Assembly (NCBI GenBank): GCA_964455395.1
Contig: CAYVWB010000027.1
Coordinates: 1 to 51,083 of the forward strand
Reading direction: 5' to 3'
Length of the DNA stretch: 51,083 nt
From: CAYVWB01 sp964455395
GTDB lineage: Bacteria; Desulfobacterota; Desulfovibrionia; Desulfovibrionales; Desulfovibrionaceae
Each line of letters begins with the position of its first letter. Position 1 is the stretch's first letter. The translations under genes were made by a program, and so were the position numbers. Below are positions 23,396 through 32,721 of this stretch, one piece after another. The notes below the pieces were generated by a model. That model was not told the origin of the DNA, searched no databases, and saw only the letters and a list, made by a program, of their open reading frames with translations.

Positions 23396-25096
23396 CTAGT
23401 TCAGCCGCAGGGTGAGCGTGTCGCCGGGACGGAGCGTGGCGTCGCGGTCAAGCTGATTCCAGGCGAGAATGTCCAGAGGCGAGAGCTGGAACTTGCGCGC
23501 GATGGACCAGATGGTGTCCCCCGGGGTGACGGTGTAGCTGGCGGCGGAAGAGGCCGTCTCCGTCTTGGGCGCAGCAGCGGGCGCGGCCTGCTTGACGGGC
23601 GTGGGCGCAGCGGCGACGGCCTGTTGTTTCGCTGCGCCCGGCAGCACGAGGAGTTGCCCCGCGCGCAAGGACTGGGGCTTGGCTAGGCCGTTGGCCTCCA
23701 TGAGCGCTTTCAGGGAGACGTCGAACTGTTTGGCCAGGGAGTAGAGCGTATCCCGAGGCTGGACCCGGTAGACGTTGAGCCCTTTGTCCGGGATGGTCGG
23801 CGCGCCCTCGGAGGCGTTGGGCGAAGCGGCGGCGCGGGCCACGGCGCTGGAAGCGCCGGGCTTGGCCGGCGTGCGCAGCCGCTGGCCGATGCGCAAAATG
23901 GGCGTGGTGGCCTTGTTCAGCTTCATGAGCGCGGAAGTGGAGACGCCGTACCGCGCGGCGATCTTCGAGTAGGTGTCCCCGCGGGTGACGACGTAGACGC
24001 CGGTTTCCGGCTGACTGGCGCGCTTGGGGTTCCCCTTCAGATAGGCCACGCAAGCGTTCTGCTCCGCGCGGGGCACGTAGACCACGCAGCTGCGGTTGGG
24101 GGGGCTCTGGTCGCGGAGGATGGCGGGGTTCATCTCCCGGAACTCGCTCCAGGGAATGCCCATCTCCTTGGCCATGTGGCGCAGGTCCACGTCCGCAGGC
24201 ACGGTGACGGCGTTGCAGGCCAGGGCGCGATTCTCCCGCACGGGGGTATAGCCGAGAGCCGCGGCGTTCTCCGCGATCTTGACCATGGCGAGGAAACGGG
24301 GCACGTAGTGCATCGTCTCCTTGCGCAGGCGCTTGTCTTCGGGAATGCTCTCGTTCTGGGCTGCGATCTCGAAGAAGTTTTTCGCGCCGGTGATGTCGAT
24401 GATGCGCTGGATCTTGCCTTCCCCGGCGTTGTAGGCCGCCAGGGCCAGGGTCCAGTCGTTGAACATCCGGTGGAGCTTGCTCAGATAGCTCGCGGCGGCT
24501 TCGGCGGCTTTCAGATGGTCGCGGCGCTCGTCGATGTACTTGTCGCACGCCAAGCCGTGGTTGCGGCCTGTGGACGGTATGAACTGCCACGGCCCGGCGG
24601 CCCCGGCGTGGGAGACGGCGCGCGGGTTGTAGCCCGACTCGATGAAAGGCAGGTAGGTCAGCTCCAGGGGCAGGCCTCGGCGCTGGAAGATGCGCCGCGC
24701 GTGCGGCAGGTAGCCCTCGCCACGGCGCAGCCAACCCTGCACGCTGGTGGTTCGCTCCCGATGCAGGAAGAGGAACTGTCGGGTGATGAGGAGCCGACTG
24801 TACTCGTGGTCCGGGTAGGTCACCTCGGTCTCGAAGGTCAGCGCGGCTTCTTCCGCAGGCGTGAGGGACATGGCGTTGGCGGCTTCGGGGCCTTCGGCTT
24901 CCAGCGCGCGGTCGAACTTCTCCAGATCCTGGAGGCCTTCGATGCCGAAATCGGGTCGCCAGTCGTCCATGGCGACTTCCTGTTTCTGCGCACAGCCGGC
25001 GACGCCGAAGCAGAGCGCCGCCACCGCGCACATGAGCGCGAAGCGTGAAGGAAGGATGCGGGGCGACGGACGGCGTGACCGGCGAACACTGGCCAT
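23396..25096 (-). CDS. mltD: MltD-like lytic transglycosylase lipoprotein with three LysM domains
   Basis: A 566-residue protein. The lipoprotein signal ends at VAGC (Cys35). The SLT-type lytic transglycosylase domain includes the catalytic Glu153 in LPFIESGYNPRAVSHAGAAG, then PWQFIPSTGRNHGL and LALAAYNAGEGKI. Three C-terminal LysM repeats follow, separated by Ala/Pro/Gln linkers (VTRGDTYSKIAARYGVS, VQPRDTLYSLAKQFDVS, VTPGDTIWSIARKFQLS). It cleaves peptidoglycan glycan strands at the outer-membrane side. The start at 25096 has AAGGAG eight bases upstream and gives a proper signal peptide. Confidence 0.93.
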   Translation of the reverse strand: MASVRRSRRPSPRILPSRFALMCAVAALCFGVAGCAQKQEVAMDDWRPDFGIEGLQDLEKFDRALEAEGPEAANAMSLTPAEEAALTFETEVTYPDHEYSRLLITRQFLFLHRERTTSVQGWLRRGEGYLPHARRIFQRRGLPLELTYLPFIESGYNPRAVSHAGAAGPWQFIPSTGRNHGLACDKYIDERRDHLKAAEAAASYLSKLHRMFNDWTLALAAYNAGEGKIQRIIDITGAKNFFEIAAQNESIPEDKRLRKETMHYVPRFLAMVKIAENAAALGYTPVRENRALACNAVTVPADVDLRHMAKEMGIPWSEFREMNPAILRDQSPPNRSCVVYVPRAEQNACVAYLKGNPKRASQPETGVYVVTRGDTYSKIAARYGVSTSALMKLNKATTPILRIGQRLRTPAKPGASSAVARAAASPNASEGAPTIPDKGLNVYRVQPRDTLYSLAKQFDVSLKALMEANGLAKPQSLRAGQLLVLPGAAKQQAVAAAPTPVKQAAPAAAPKTETASSAASYTVTPGDTIWSIARKFQLSPLDILAWNQLDRDATLRPGDTLTLRLN

Positions 25097-25445
25097 GGAG
25101 CGCGCTCCTTGCGGGTAAATGGGTGCGGCGGCTGCTTGCTGACGGGAGCGCAGCAGGGCCCGCCCGGAGTCTTTTTCGACGTCGCGTGAACGCAGACGCG
25201 TGCGGTTGGCCGAGGCGCAGGACGCGTGCTGCGCAGCGGTCTCGGCGGGGGCGGCGGGGCGGCGTTTCACGGGAGACACAGCGTGCAGTCGCACTGCGTC
25301 TTCACCTCGTGGGACTCCGGCGTGGGATCACCTCTCAAGACAAGAGGTCCGCCACCGGACTCACCTGCCCACACTCAAAGGCGCCTGTTACCATATCGTC
25401 AATCAAAAGTGAAGATATGCCCGTGCGAAAAACAAGGATAAGTCC
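25097..25445. other. divergent spacer between mltD and rlmB, no gene seen
   Basis: The 349 bases hold no gene I can support. The part near rlmB (about 25385-25440) is A/T-rich and probably contains its promoter, but I cannot fix the boxes. A degenerate parS-like sequence is at 25263-25278 (13 of 16 bases). Confidence 0.5.
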
Positions 25446-26252
25446 ATGTCGAAACATGTAAACCCCCATGGCGCGTCCACAGACGATTCTGCTCGCCACA
25501 CGAGCCGCCCGCAAGAAGGTCTTGTGCCCGGTCGCAAGCCCGTTCTGGATCTGGTGCGGGACCATCCCGAACGCATCGAGCACGTGGTGGTTCAGAAAGA
25601 AAAGGCGCACAAAGAACTCGCCGGACTGTTGAAGCACTGTCGCAACCAGGGCGTGCGTTACTCCATGGCGCCCAAGACAGCGCTGGACGCCATGCACCAA
25701 GGCAACCATCAAGGCGTGGTGGCGCGCGTCTTCCAAGCCGGCTTCGTGGAGGAAGCGACTTTTCTGCAGTCCATCGCCCACGCGCCGCTGCCCATAGCCC
25801 TCGCCATGGACCAGGTCCAGGATCCCCACAACGTCGGCGCCTTGACGCGCACTCTGTACGCCATGGGCGGCGCAGGCGTGCTGGTCACCAAACACAACGC
25901 CGCCGCGCTCGGCTCCGGAGCCATGCGCGCCAGCGCCGGCGCCCTCATGCAGCTGCCAGTGGGCCGCGCCGTGAACCTGACACGCGCCCTGGAAGCGGCC
26001 CGCGCTCTCGGCGTCTGGGTGTACGGCCTTGCCAAGGACGACGCCGCGCTGAACCTCTTCGAGGCCCCCCTCGCCACACCGGCGCTTTTCGTGCTCGGCA
26101 ACGAGGACAAAGGCCTCCGGCCATCCGTGGCCAAAGCCTGTGACGCCCTGCTGGAGATACCCTTCGCGCGCCAGTTCGATTCCTTGAACGTGGCGCAAAC
26201 CGGCGCGCTGGTCATCGGCCGCGTCGCCGCCCTGCGCACGTCGCAGGGGTGA
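25446..26252 (+). CDS. rlmB: TrmH/SpoU-family RNA 2'-O-methyltransferase, RlmB-like
   Basis: A 268-residue protein. The N-terminal L30e-like substrate-binding part (GLVPGRKPVLDLVRDHPERI) is followed by a SPOUT knot domain with the three family motifs: MDQVQDPHNVGALTRTLYA, VLGNEDKGLRPSV and SLNVAQTGALVIGR. RlmB methylates the 2'-O of G2251 in 23S rRNA. A tRNA target cannot be excluded from sequence alone. The ATG at 25446 has GGATAAG upstream. Confidence 0.88.
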   Translation: MSKHVNPHGASTDDSARHTSRPQEGLVPGRKPVLDLVRDHPERIEHVVVQKEKAHKELAGLLKHCRNQGVRYSMAPKTALDAMHQGNHQGVVARVFQAGFVEEATFLQSIAHAPLPIALAMDQVQDPHNVGALTRTLYAMGGAGVLVTKHNAAALGSGAMRASAGALMQLPVGRAVNLTRALEAARALGVWVYGLAKDDAALNLFEAPLATPALFVLGNEDKGLRPSVAKACDALLEIPFARQFDSLNVAQTGALVIGRVAALRTSQG

Positions 26253-26320
26253 TCATGACGCGTCCCCACAGGCGATTTCCCGCTGCTGACGCCCTCCGGA
26301 CGCGGCTGCGTTCTTTCTTT

Positions 26321-26350
26321 GACACCACACCGCGCTGCGGTCATGGTGTC
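26321..26350. promoter_or_regulatory. hairpin / possible promoter before the helicase gene
   Basis: GACACC-ACACCGC / GCGGTCAT-GGTGTC forms a near-perfect inverted repeat. A TTGACA box (26319-26324) overlaps its left arm, with only a weak -10 at the right distance. It could be an operator or the end of the rlmB transcript. Confidence 0.3.
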
Positions 26351-26409
26351 CACGAATGATAGGGGGCGAGACCCAGCGCCGCGCCCCCCACGCCTTCGAG
26401 TGACGCCCC

Positions 26410-29400
26410 ATGCCCCGACGCACCCCCCTGCCACTCCCCACCGCGCCTGCCGACGCCGCCTCCCACGAGCACGCAGAGGCGGCCTTGCCACGTGGCGACA
26501 TCGCCGAATACGTCGAGGCGCTCAAGGCCTCGCCCAGGTTGGGGCCGCAGGTGGTCTGTCACCGCGTGCTGCCCCACCGGGAAGCGGTCTTCGCCGAACC
26601 GACGCGGCCCTGGCCCAAGGCTCTGGGCCAGCTGCTGGAAAGCCGCGGCGTGGACCGTCTGTACAGCCACCAGGCGCGCGCCATGGACCTGGTCCGCGCC
26701 GGGCGCCACGTGGTCGTCGCCACGCCCACGGCCAGCGGCAAGACCCTCGTCTACAACGCCCCCGTGCTGGAGCGCTGCCTCGCCGACCCCGAAACCCGCG
26801 CCCTCTACCTCTTTCCCCTCAAGGCCTTGGCGCAGGACCAACTCCGGGCCTTCACCGAGATCACATCCTCCTGGCCGGAGGAGGCGCGTCCCCGCGCGGC
26901 CATCTATGACGGCGACGTGAGTGACCACTTCCGCCGCAAGATTCGCGAGAACCCGCCCCATGTTCTGTTGACGAATCCGGAAATGCTCCACCTGGCCTTG
27001 CTGCCCCATCACGAGAAATGGGCCGCCTTCCTTGCGGGCCTGACGTATGTGGTGGTGGACGAGACGCACACCTACCGCGGGGTGATGGGCTCGCACATGG
27101 CGCAGGTTTTTCGTCGGCTGAACCGGGTGGCGGCCCGCTTCGGCGCCGCGCCCAGCTTCGTCTTCTGTTCCGCCACGGTGGGCAACCCCGGCGAGCTCGC
27201 CCAGCACCTCACCGGGGTGGAGGCCGCCACCATCGCCGAGACGGGAGCGCCCCAGGGCGCGCGTCATTTCCTCTTTCTGAATCCATTGGAGAGCGCGGCC
27301 CAAGCCGCCATCATGTTGCTGAAATCCGCACTGGCGCGGGGCTTGCGGACCATCGTCTACTGTCAGTCCCGCAAGCTCACGGAGCTTGTCAGCCTGTGGG
27401 CTCAGGAACGCGCCGGCGACTACAAGGACCGCATCAGCGCCTACCGCGCCGGCTTCCTCCCCGAGGAGCGTCGGGAGATCGAAGCCCGCATGACTTCCGG
27501 CGAGCTCCTCGCGGTCATCACCACGTCGGCCCTGGAGCTGGGCATCGACATCGGCGCGCTGGATCTCTGCATTCTCGTGGGCTACCCCGGCACGGTGATG
27601 AGCACTCTGCAACGCGGCGGTCGGGTGGGCCGCGCTCAACGCGAATCCGCCGTCATTCTGGTGGCGCAGGAAGACGCGCTGGACCAGTACTTCATGCGGC
27701 ATCCGGAGGACTTCTTCAACCGACCGCCCGAAGCCGCCGTTCTCAACCCCTACAACGAGGTCATCCTCCGGCGACACCTGGAATGCGCCGCCGCCGAGCT
27801 GCCCTTGCGCGTTGCGGAACACGACGGAACAGTCGATGCGGAGCCATGGCTCGCAGCCCCGGAAGTGGCGGCGCAGCTTTCCTGCATGGAGGAGCGTGGC
27901 GAGCTGTTGCGCAGCAAGGAGGGGGACCGGCTCTATGCGCGACGCAAGCGGCCTCATCACGAGGTGGACCTGCGCGGCTCCGGCGGAACCTATCGCATCG
28001 AAGCAGACCCCGAGGGCCGCTCCGTGGGCCAGATCGACGAGCAGCGCGCCTTCCGGGAGACGCATCCGGGCGCAGTCTACCTCCACCGCGGGCAGACGTT
28101 CCTCGTGCGGGAGCTGGACATCCCGGGGCGCACCGTTCGCGTCACCCCCGCGCGGCTGGACATCTACACCCGTGCGCGTGGGTCCAAGACCACCGAAATT
28201 CTCGACGTGCGGGAATACGGCGCCGTCTGGGGCGCACGGCTGTTCCTCGGCCGCCTGCGCATCACCGAGCAGATCACCGGTTATGAGAAACGCCGGGTCC
28301 GCGGTGGAACGCTGCAGACCATCGTCCCCTTGGACCTGCCCCCCATCGTCTTCGAGACGGAGGGCCTCTGGTTCGAGATTCCCCGCGTCATCCAGCAACG
28401 CGCCGAGGATGGCTTCCTCCACTTCATGGGCGGCATCCACGCGCTGGAGCACGCCATGATCGGCATACTGCCCCTGCTCGTCATGACGGACCGCAACGAT
28501 CTCGGGGGCGTCTCCACACCCCTGCACCCCCAGATCGGCCGCGCCGCCGTCTTCATCTACGACGCCGCGCCGGGCGGCGTGGGCCTCACCCGCCTCGCTT
28601 ACGGGCAGGCCGAGGCCCTCTTCGAGCGCACCGCCCAGGCCATTGCGGACTGTCCTTGCGAACTGGGGTGTCCTTCCTGCGTGCATTCGCCCAAATGCGG
28701 CTCCGGCAACCGACCAATCGACAAGGCCGCGGCTTTTTTCCTGATGCAAGAGCTGCTTGGCGCGCCGACGCCGGCCGTGGGCCCGGAGCACCTGCCCCAA
28801 CTTCCCGAGCCCGAGACCACTGGGTCTGCGCTCGATTCGCTCCCACCCGCCTTCCCGGAGCCCGTGGCGAACGCGGCGCATGCACGTGTGCAGATGACCT
28901 CACCCACCGCCGCGCCCCCCGTACACGAAGCGCCATCCCCGGCGCCCCTAGCCACCACTTCCCCCGTACACGAAGCGCCATCCCCAGCGCGTTACGGCGT
29001 GCTTGATGTGGAGACCCAGCGCTCCGCCAAGGAGGTCGGGGGGTGGGGCAACGCGCACAAGATGCGGGTATCCTGCGCCGTGCTCTATGACGCCGAAACG
29101 GACGCCTTCCTCGACTATACGGAGGCGACGCTGCCGGCGCTCTTCACCCGGCTGGAGTCCCTGGACCTCGTGGTGGGCTTCAACATCCTGCGATTCGACT
29201 ATGCGGTTCTCGGCGCGTACACCCAGCGCAATCTGCGCGCGTTGCCCACGCTGGACATGCTGGACCACGTGCGCCAGCGGCTGGGGTATCGCCTCTCTTT
29301 GGACAGCCTGGCGGCCGCCACGCTCGGCGCCGCGAAATCCGCCGACGGCCTTCAGGCGCTCGCCTGGTGGAAGGAAGGCCGCCTGCAGGAGATCATCGAC

Positions 29401-29517
29401 TATTGCGCCAAGGATGTCGCCATCACCCGTGACCTCTATCTCCATGGCCGCGACCGCCGATACCTGCTCTTCACCAACAAGGCGAAGCAGACCGCGCGCC
29501 TCCCCGTCTCATGGTGA
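26410..29517 (+). CDS. MrfA-like DEXH helicase fused to MrfB-like DEDDy exonuclease
   Basis: A 1035-residue fusion. Residues about 75-450 carry helicase motifs: ATPTASGKT (104-112), DETH (217-220), then LELGIDIGALDL and QRGGRVGRAQ. The MrfA/DUF1998 region follows and ends in a four-Cys cluster CPCELGCPSCVHSPKC (748-763). After a Pro-rich linker (about 775-860) comes an RNase-H-fold exonuclease: D866-x-E868, N925-x4-D930 and Y998-x3-D1002, the DEDDy set. In Bacillus, MrfA and MrfB are separate proteins that repair mitomycin C adducts outside UvrABC. Here one chain carries both. The repair role is inferred. Confidence 0.88.
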   Translation: MPRRTPLPLPTAPADAASHEHAEAALPRGDIAEYVEALKASPRLGPQVVCHRVLPHREAVFAEPTRPWPKALGQLLESRGVDRLYSHQARAMDLVRAGRHVVVATPTASGKTLVYNAPVLERCLADPETRALYLFPLKALAQDQLRAFTEITSSWPEEARPRAAIYDGDVSDHFRRKIRENPPHVLLTNPEMLHLALLPHHEKWAAFLAGLTYVVVDETHTYRGVMGSHMAQVFRRLNRVAARFGAAPSFVFCSATVGNPGELAQHLTGVEAATIAETGAPQGARHFLFLNPLESAAQAAIMLLKSALARGLRTIVYCQSRKLTELVSLWAQERAGDYKDRISAYRAGFLPEERREIEARMTSGELLAVITTSALELGIDIGALDLCILVGYPGTVMSTLQRGGRVGRAQRESAVILVAQEDALDQYFMRHPEDFFNRPPEAAVLNPYNEVILRRHLECAAAELPLRVAEHDGTVDAEPWLAAPEVAAQLSCMEERGELLRSKEGDRLYARRKRPHHEVDLRGSGGTYRIEADPEGRSVGQIDEQRAFRETHPGAVYLHRGQTFLVRELDIPGRTVRVTPARLDIYTRARGSKTTEILDVREYGAVWGARLFLGRLRITEQITGYEKRRVRGGTLQTIVPLDLPPIVFETEGLWFEIPRVIQQRAEDGFLHFMGGIHALEHAMIGILPLLVMTDRNDLGGVSTPLHPQIGRAAVFIYDAAPGGVGLTRLAYGQAEALFERTAQAIADCPCELGCPSCVHSPKCGSGNRPIDKAAAFFLMQELLGAPTPAVGPEHLPQLPEPETTGSALDSLPPAFPEPVANAAHARVQMTSPTAAPPVHEAPSPAPLATTSPVHEAPSPARYGVLDVETQRSAKEVGGWGNAHKMRVSCAVLYDAETDAFLDYTEATLPALFTRLESLDLVVGFNILRFDYAVLGAYTQRNLRALPTLDMLDHVRQRLGYRLSLDSLAAATLGAAKSADGLQALAWWKEGRLQEIIDYCAKDVAITRDLYLHGRDRRYLLFTNKAKQTARLPVSW
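28916..28990 (+). repeat. 30-bp direct repeat in the helicase-nuclease linker
   Basis: A 30-bp unit at 28916-28945 recurs at 28961-28990 with one mismatch and a 45-bp offset, encoding PVHEAPSPA twice. It keeps frame (15 codons) and lengthens the flexible linker between helicase and exonuclease. Confidence 0.85.
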
Positions 29518-29617
29518 GCGTGGCGCGCGCCGCCCGTGGTGAATGGAGCGAGCAAGTGCTCGCCTCCGGCATATGCCGCCGTATCCCTTGGCCCGCGACA
29601 TCACGGCTTCGGCGACG

Positions 29618-30759
29618 TTACAGAATCAGCGTGGCGTCGCCGTAGGAATAGAAGCGATAGCCCGCGGCTTGGGCGTGCGCATACGCGTGGCGCATACGGC
29701 GGCGACCGGCCAGAGCGCAGACGAGGATGAACAGGGAGGACCGCGGTTGATGGAAATTCGTGAACAGACCGGTGGCGACCCGGGGGGTGTACGGCGGCCG
29801 GATGTAGAGATCGATCCAGCCGGCGAAGGGCTCCACGGCGCCGCGTCTGGCGGCAACGCCCTCCAGCGTGCGCAGGCTGGTGGTGCCGACGGGAATGACC
29901 GGCCGGCCCTCGGCCTTGGCGCGGGTCACGGCGGCCGCCGTGGGCTCGTCCACCGCAGCGTACTCGGCGTGCATGACGTGGTGGCGGATGTCTTCCGCAC
30001 GGACGGGGCTGAAGGTGCCGTACCCCACGTAGAGGCTCACGGCGGCCATCTCCACGCCGTGGGCCGCCAGCGCGTTCCGGAGCGCGTCGTCGAAGTGGAG
30101 TCCCGCTGTGGGCGCGGCCACGGAGCCGGCTTGGCGTCGTCGGCAAAGGCCGTCTGGTAACGGGCGATGTCCTCGGCGTCCGCCTGCCGGCCCAGATAGG
30201 GCGGCAGCGGGGGGGCGCCGTGGGTCTCCATGAGTCGAACCAGATCGCCCCGCCAATGGAGCAGCACGCGGCTGCGGCCGTATTCCATGCGTTCGCGCAT
30301 TTCCACCTGGAGGCCTTCGCCCAGCCGGACCTTCTCTCCCGGCTTGAGCGCCTTGCTGGAGCGCACCAGCCCTTCGGCCTCGGCTGCGGACCAGCCCGGC
30401 TTCCCATCCAGCGACGTCGACGGTTGCGGCTCCAGGCACGGCGGCGGCGTCAACAGCAGGAACTCCACGGCGCCGCCCGTTTCCCGTTTGCCTTGCAGGC
30501 GCGCCGGCGTCACTTTGGTGTCGTTGACGACCAGCAGCGCGCCGGGGGGCAGCAGGCTCGGCAGGTCGCGGGTCATGCGGTCCTGCAGGCAGGCCTCGAG
30601 AGGCGCGTTCCGGTCGATCACCAGCAGACGCGAGGCGCTGCGCACAGGCAAGGGCCGTGCGGCCACGCAGTCGTCGGAGGTCTCGAAGTCATAGGCCTCC
30701 AAGGCGTGCACGTTCTCGGCGTCGGAGTTGTCACTGCGGGTGGGTGTGTCGTGTGTCAT
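29618..30759 (-). pseudogene. queA: queA, tRNA-queuosine S-adenosylmethionine ribosyltransferase-isomerase, frameshifted
   Basis: The two halves of QueA lie in different frames. The N-terminal part reads SRLLVIDRNAPL, LLVVNDTKVTPARLQGKR, VEFLLL and ends PPYLGRQADAEDIARYQTAF. The C-terminal part reads GSVAAPTAGLHFDDALRNAL, SLYVGYGTFSPVR, VGTTSLRTLEG and TNFHQPRSSLFILV. The shift lies near 30128-30132. Adding one G in CCAAGCCGG restores the normal ...FADDAKAGSVAAPTAG reading. Both halves are otherwise well conserved, so this is a recent mutation or a sequencing error. QueA makes epoxyqueuosine at tRNA position 34. ATG 30780 is an alternative start. Confidence 0.85.
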
Positions 30760-30921
30760 GGTCGTGTGGCGTCCTGTCATGTTCGTGTGTGGGCCCCTCC
30801 ATACCCGCAGCGGCGACGATTGCCAATCACCCGATCCCGTACTATGAATCTCCACCAATGCACGCATTCGCGGCGACCACGCCGCGCATCCCCTTATTTT
30901 CCGCCTACGCTGGAGGTGCTC

Positions 30922-31482
30922 ATGCCCGTCCATCCCCCTGCTCTCCGTTTGCTTGGAACCCCCACGCGGCGCCTGAGCCTTGTCGTCCGGACCGCGTTGC
31001 TTCTCGTGTTCGTCCTTGCCCTCGCGTTGGGTCAGGTCGGATGCGCCAACATGGAGACCGGCTCCCACGAGGTGGAGACGACCCAGGTCCCGCCGCCGCC
31101 CATGGACAACTACTATGACTTCGACGACGTCCCCGTGCCGCAGGAAATGGAGTTGGAGACGAAGGAGTCCTTCATTCTGGAGACGCCCAACGAGAAGAGC
31201 GGCGTGATGGTGTTCAGCGGTCCCGTCGAGATCCAATCCCTACGTGATTATTACATAAACTCCATGGCTCGCGAAGGCTGGACCATGCGGAGCGCCATCA
31301 AGAGTTCTCGGACCATCCTCGTGTTCGAAAAGCCTGCGCGGTATTGCATCGTCACGCTACAGGACAATCGTTTCAAGACCTCCATGGAGATCTGGGTGAC
31401 GCCTCGCTCCGGGGCCCTGGGCGCGCCCATGCCAGCCTTTGGCGACGGGCCCGTCTACAACGAACAGCCACTCCCACAGTAG
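30922..31482 (+). CDS. small exported (probably lipo-) protein of unknown function
   Basis: A 186-residue protein. A basic N-terminus and a hydrophobic helix (VVRTALLLVFVLALALGQVG) end at Cys, but the lipobox (QVGC) is imperfect. The mature part has a conserved-looking core (FILETPNEKSGVMVFSGPVE, SLRDYYINSMAREGWTMRSA, RTILVFEKPARYCIVTL). The Tyr/Asn/Met-rich helix followed by strands looks like a small alpha/beta fold. I believe relatives occur in other Desulfovibrionales but cannot name a family. GGAGGT precedes the ATG. It ends directly before coaBC (adjacent codons), so the two are surely cotranscribed. Confidence 0.82.
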   Translation: MPVHPPALRLLGTPTRRLSLVVRTALLLVFVLALALGQVGCANMETGSHEVETTQVPPPPMDNYYDFDDVPVPQEMELETKESFILETPNEKSGVMVFSGPVEIQSLRDYYINSMAREGWTMRSAIKSSRTILVFEKPARYCIVTLQDNRFKTSMEIWVTPRSGALGAPMPAFGDGPVYNEQPLPQ

Positions 31483-32721
31483 ATGCCCCCTGTTCCCGGC
31501 GATCTTCCCAGCCATCTTGCCTTCTCGGGCTACCATGACCGCCGTCTCCACCTCGGTGTTGCAGGCAGCGTGGCGGCTTTCCGCGCTCTGGACCTGTTGC
31601 GATGGTGGCGCCGCGCGGGAGCGGCCGTCACCGTCTGCATGACCGAGGCGGCGCAGGCGTTCGTCACGCCCCTTGCCTTCCAGGCATTGGGAGCCGCCCA
31701 GGTGGACACGCGCATGTACCCCGCCGGGGATTCGCCTTTTGCGCATCTCGCACCGGGACAGGAGGCGCACGCCTTCGTCATCGCCCCGGCCACGGCCAAT
31801 ATTCTGGGCAAGCTCGCCCATGGCTTGGCGGACGACATGCTTGCCTGCCAAGCCATGGCCTATCCCGGACCGCTTGTGCTGGCGCCGGCCATGAATCCCA
31901 ACATGTGGCTGAACCCGGCCACTCAGGCGAACTGGCGTCTGCTTGGCGAGCGTGACGCCATCCTGGTTGAACCGGACAGTGGTGAAGTTGCCTGCGGCGA
32001 CCTGGGCCAGGGCCGGCTGGCGCGGCTGGAGCTCGTCTATTTGCACGGCTTGCGCGCCATGACTCCCCAGGATCTGGCAGGCCAACGCGTTCTCGTCACC
32101 CTGGGTCCGACGCGCGAATTTTTCGATCCCGTCCGGTTCTGGTCGAATCCGTCCACGGGAACCATGGGCGCGAGCTTGGCTGTGGCGGCGTGGCTGCGCG
32201 GCGCCGACGTCACCGCCGTGACTGGTCCGGTTTCTCTCTGGACGCCGCCCGGCGTCACCCGCGTGGACGTGACCAGCGCTCAACAGATGCACGACGCTTG
32301 CGCCGACTGTTGGCCAACCATGGACGCCGGCCTTTTCACCGCAGCGGTGGCGGATTTTGCTCCAGAGCCTTACGGCGAAACGAAGTTCAAGAAGACGGAT
32401 GCGGCCCCGCTCTCTGTCTCGTTCACCCGGAACCCGGACATCCTGGCGACGCTGTCGGCCGCCCGTCGTCCCACTTCACCGCAACGCATACTCGGTTTCG
32501 CCGCGGAGACCGGCGACTTGGCCGCCCACGCTCGTGACAAGCTGACTCGCAAGAACATGGACCTCATCGCCGCCAACCTGGCCACTGCGCCGGACGCCGG
32601 TTTCGGATCGGCGACCAACGTCGTCAGCGTGCTGGACCGACATGGCCGTGAAGAGACGTGGCCTACACTGCCCAAACCCGAAGTGGCATGGAGGCTTCTG
32701 GATTGGCTCTTTCGGATGTGA
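31483..32721 (+). CDS. coaBC: bifunctional phosphopantothenoylcysteine decarboxylase / synthetase
   Basis: A 412-residue Dfp-type enzyme that makes 4'-phosphopantetheine from phosphopantothenate and cysteine. The flavin decarboxylase half (1-180) shows LGVAGSVAAFRALDLLRWW, APAMNPNMW and ACGDLGQGRLA. The synthetase half (about 195-412) shows VLVTLGPTREFFDPVRFWSN, PSTGTMGASLAVAA, FTAAVADFAP, KKTD and RKNMDLIAAN. All are typical CoaBC marks. The start codon follows directly on the stop of the preceding gene. Together with panC at 4.1 kb, two CoA-pathway steps are in this window. Confidence 0.94.
   Translation: MPPVPGDLPSHLAFSGYHDRRLHLGVAGSVAAFRALDLLRWWRRAGAAVTVCMTEAAQAFVTPLAFQALGAAQVDTRMYPAGDSPFAHLAPGQEAHAFVIAPATANILGKLAHGLADDMLACQAMAYPGPLVLAPAMNPNMWLNPATQANWRLLGERDAILVEPDSGEVACGDLGQGRLARLELVYLHGLRAMTPQDLAGQRVLVTLGPTREFFDPVRFWSNPSTGTMGASLAVAAWLRGADVTAVTGPVSLWTPPGVTRVDVTSAQQMHDACADCWPTMDAGLFTAAVADFAPEPYGETKFKKTDAAPLSVSFTRNPDILATLSAARRPTSPQRILGFAAETGDLAAHARDKLTRKNMDLIAANLATAPDAGFGSATNVVSVLDRHGREETWPTLPKPEVAWRLLDWLFRM

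Noticed and set aside
25263..25278. Fourth parS site upstream of mltD
   Set aside because: Only 13 of 16 bases match (CGTTTCACGGGAGACA) and the palindrome is broken. Kept only as a weak hint.
30760..31236. Upstream extension of queA on the minus strand
   Set aside because: It would cover the divergent exported-protein gene and its Shine-Dalgarno. The extra residues are not QueA-like.
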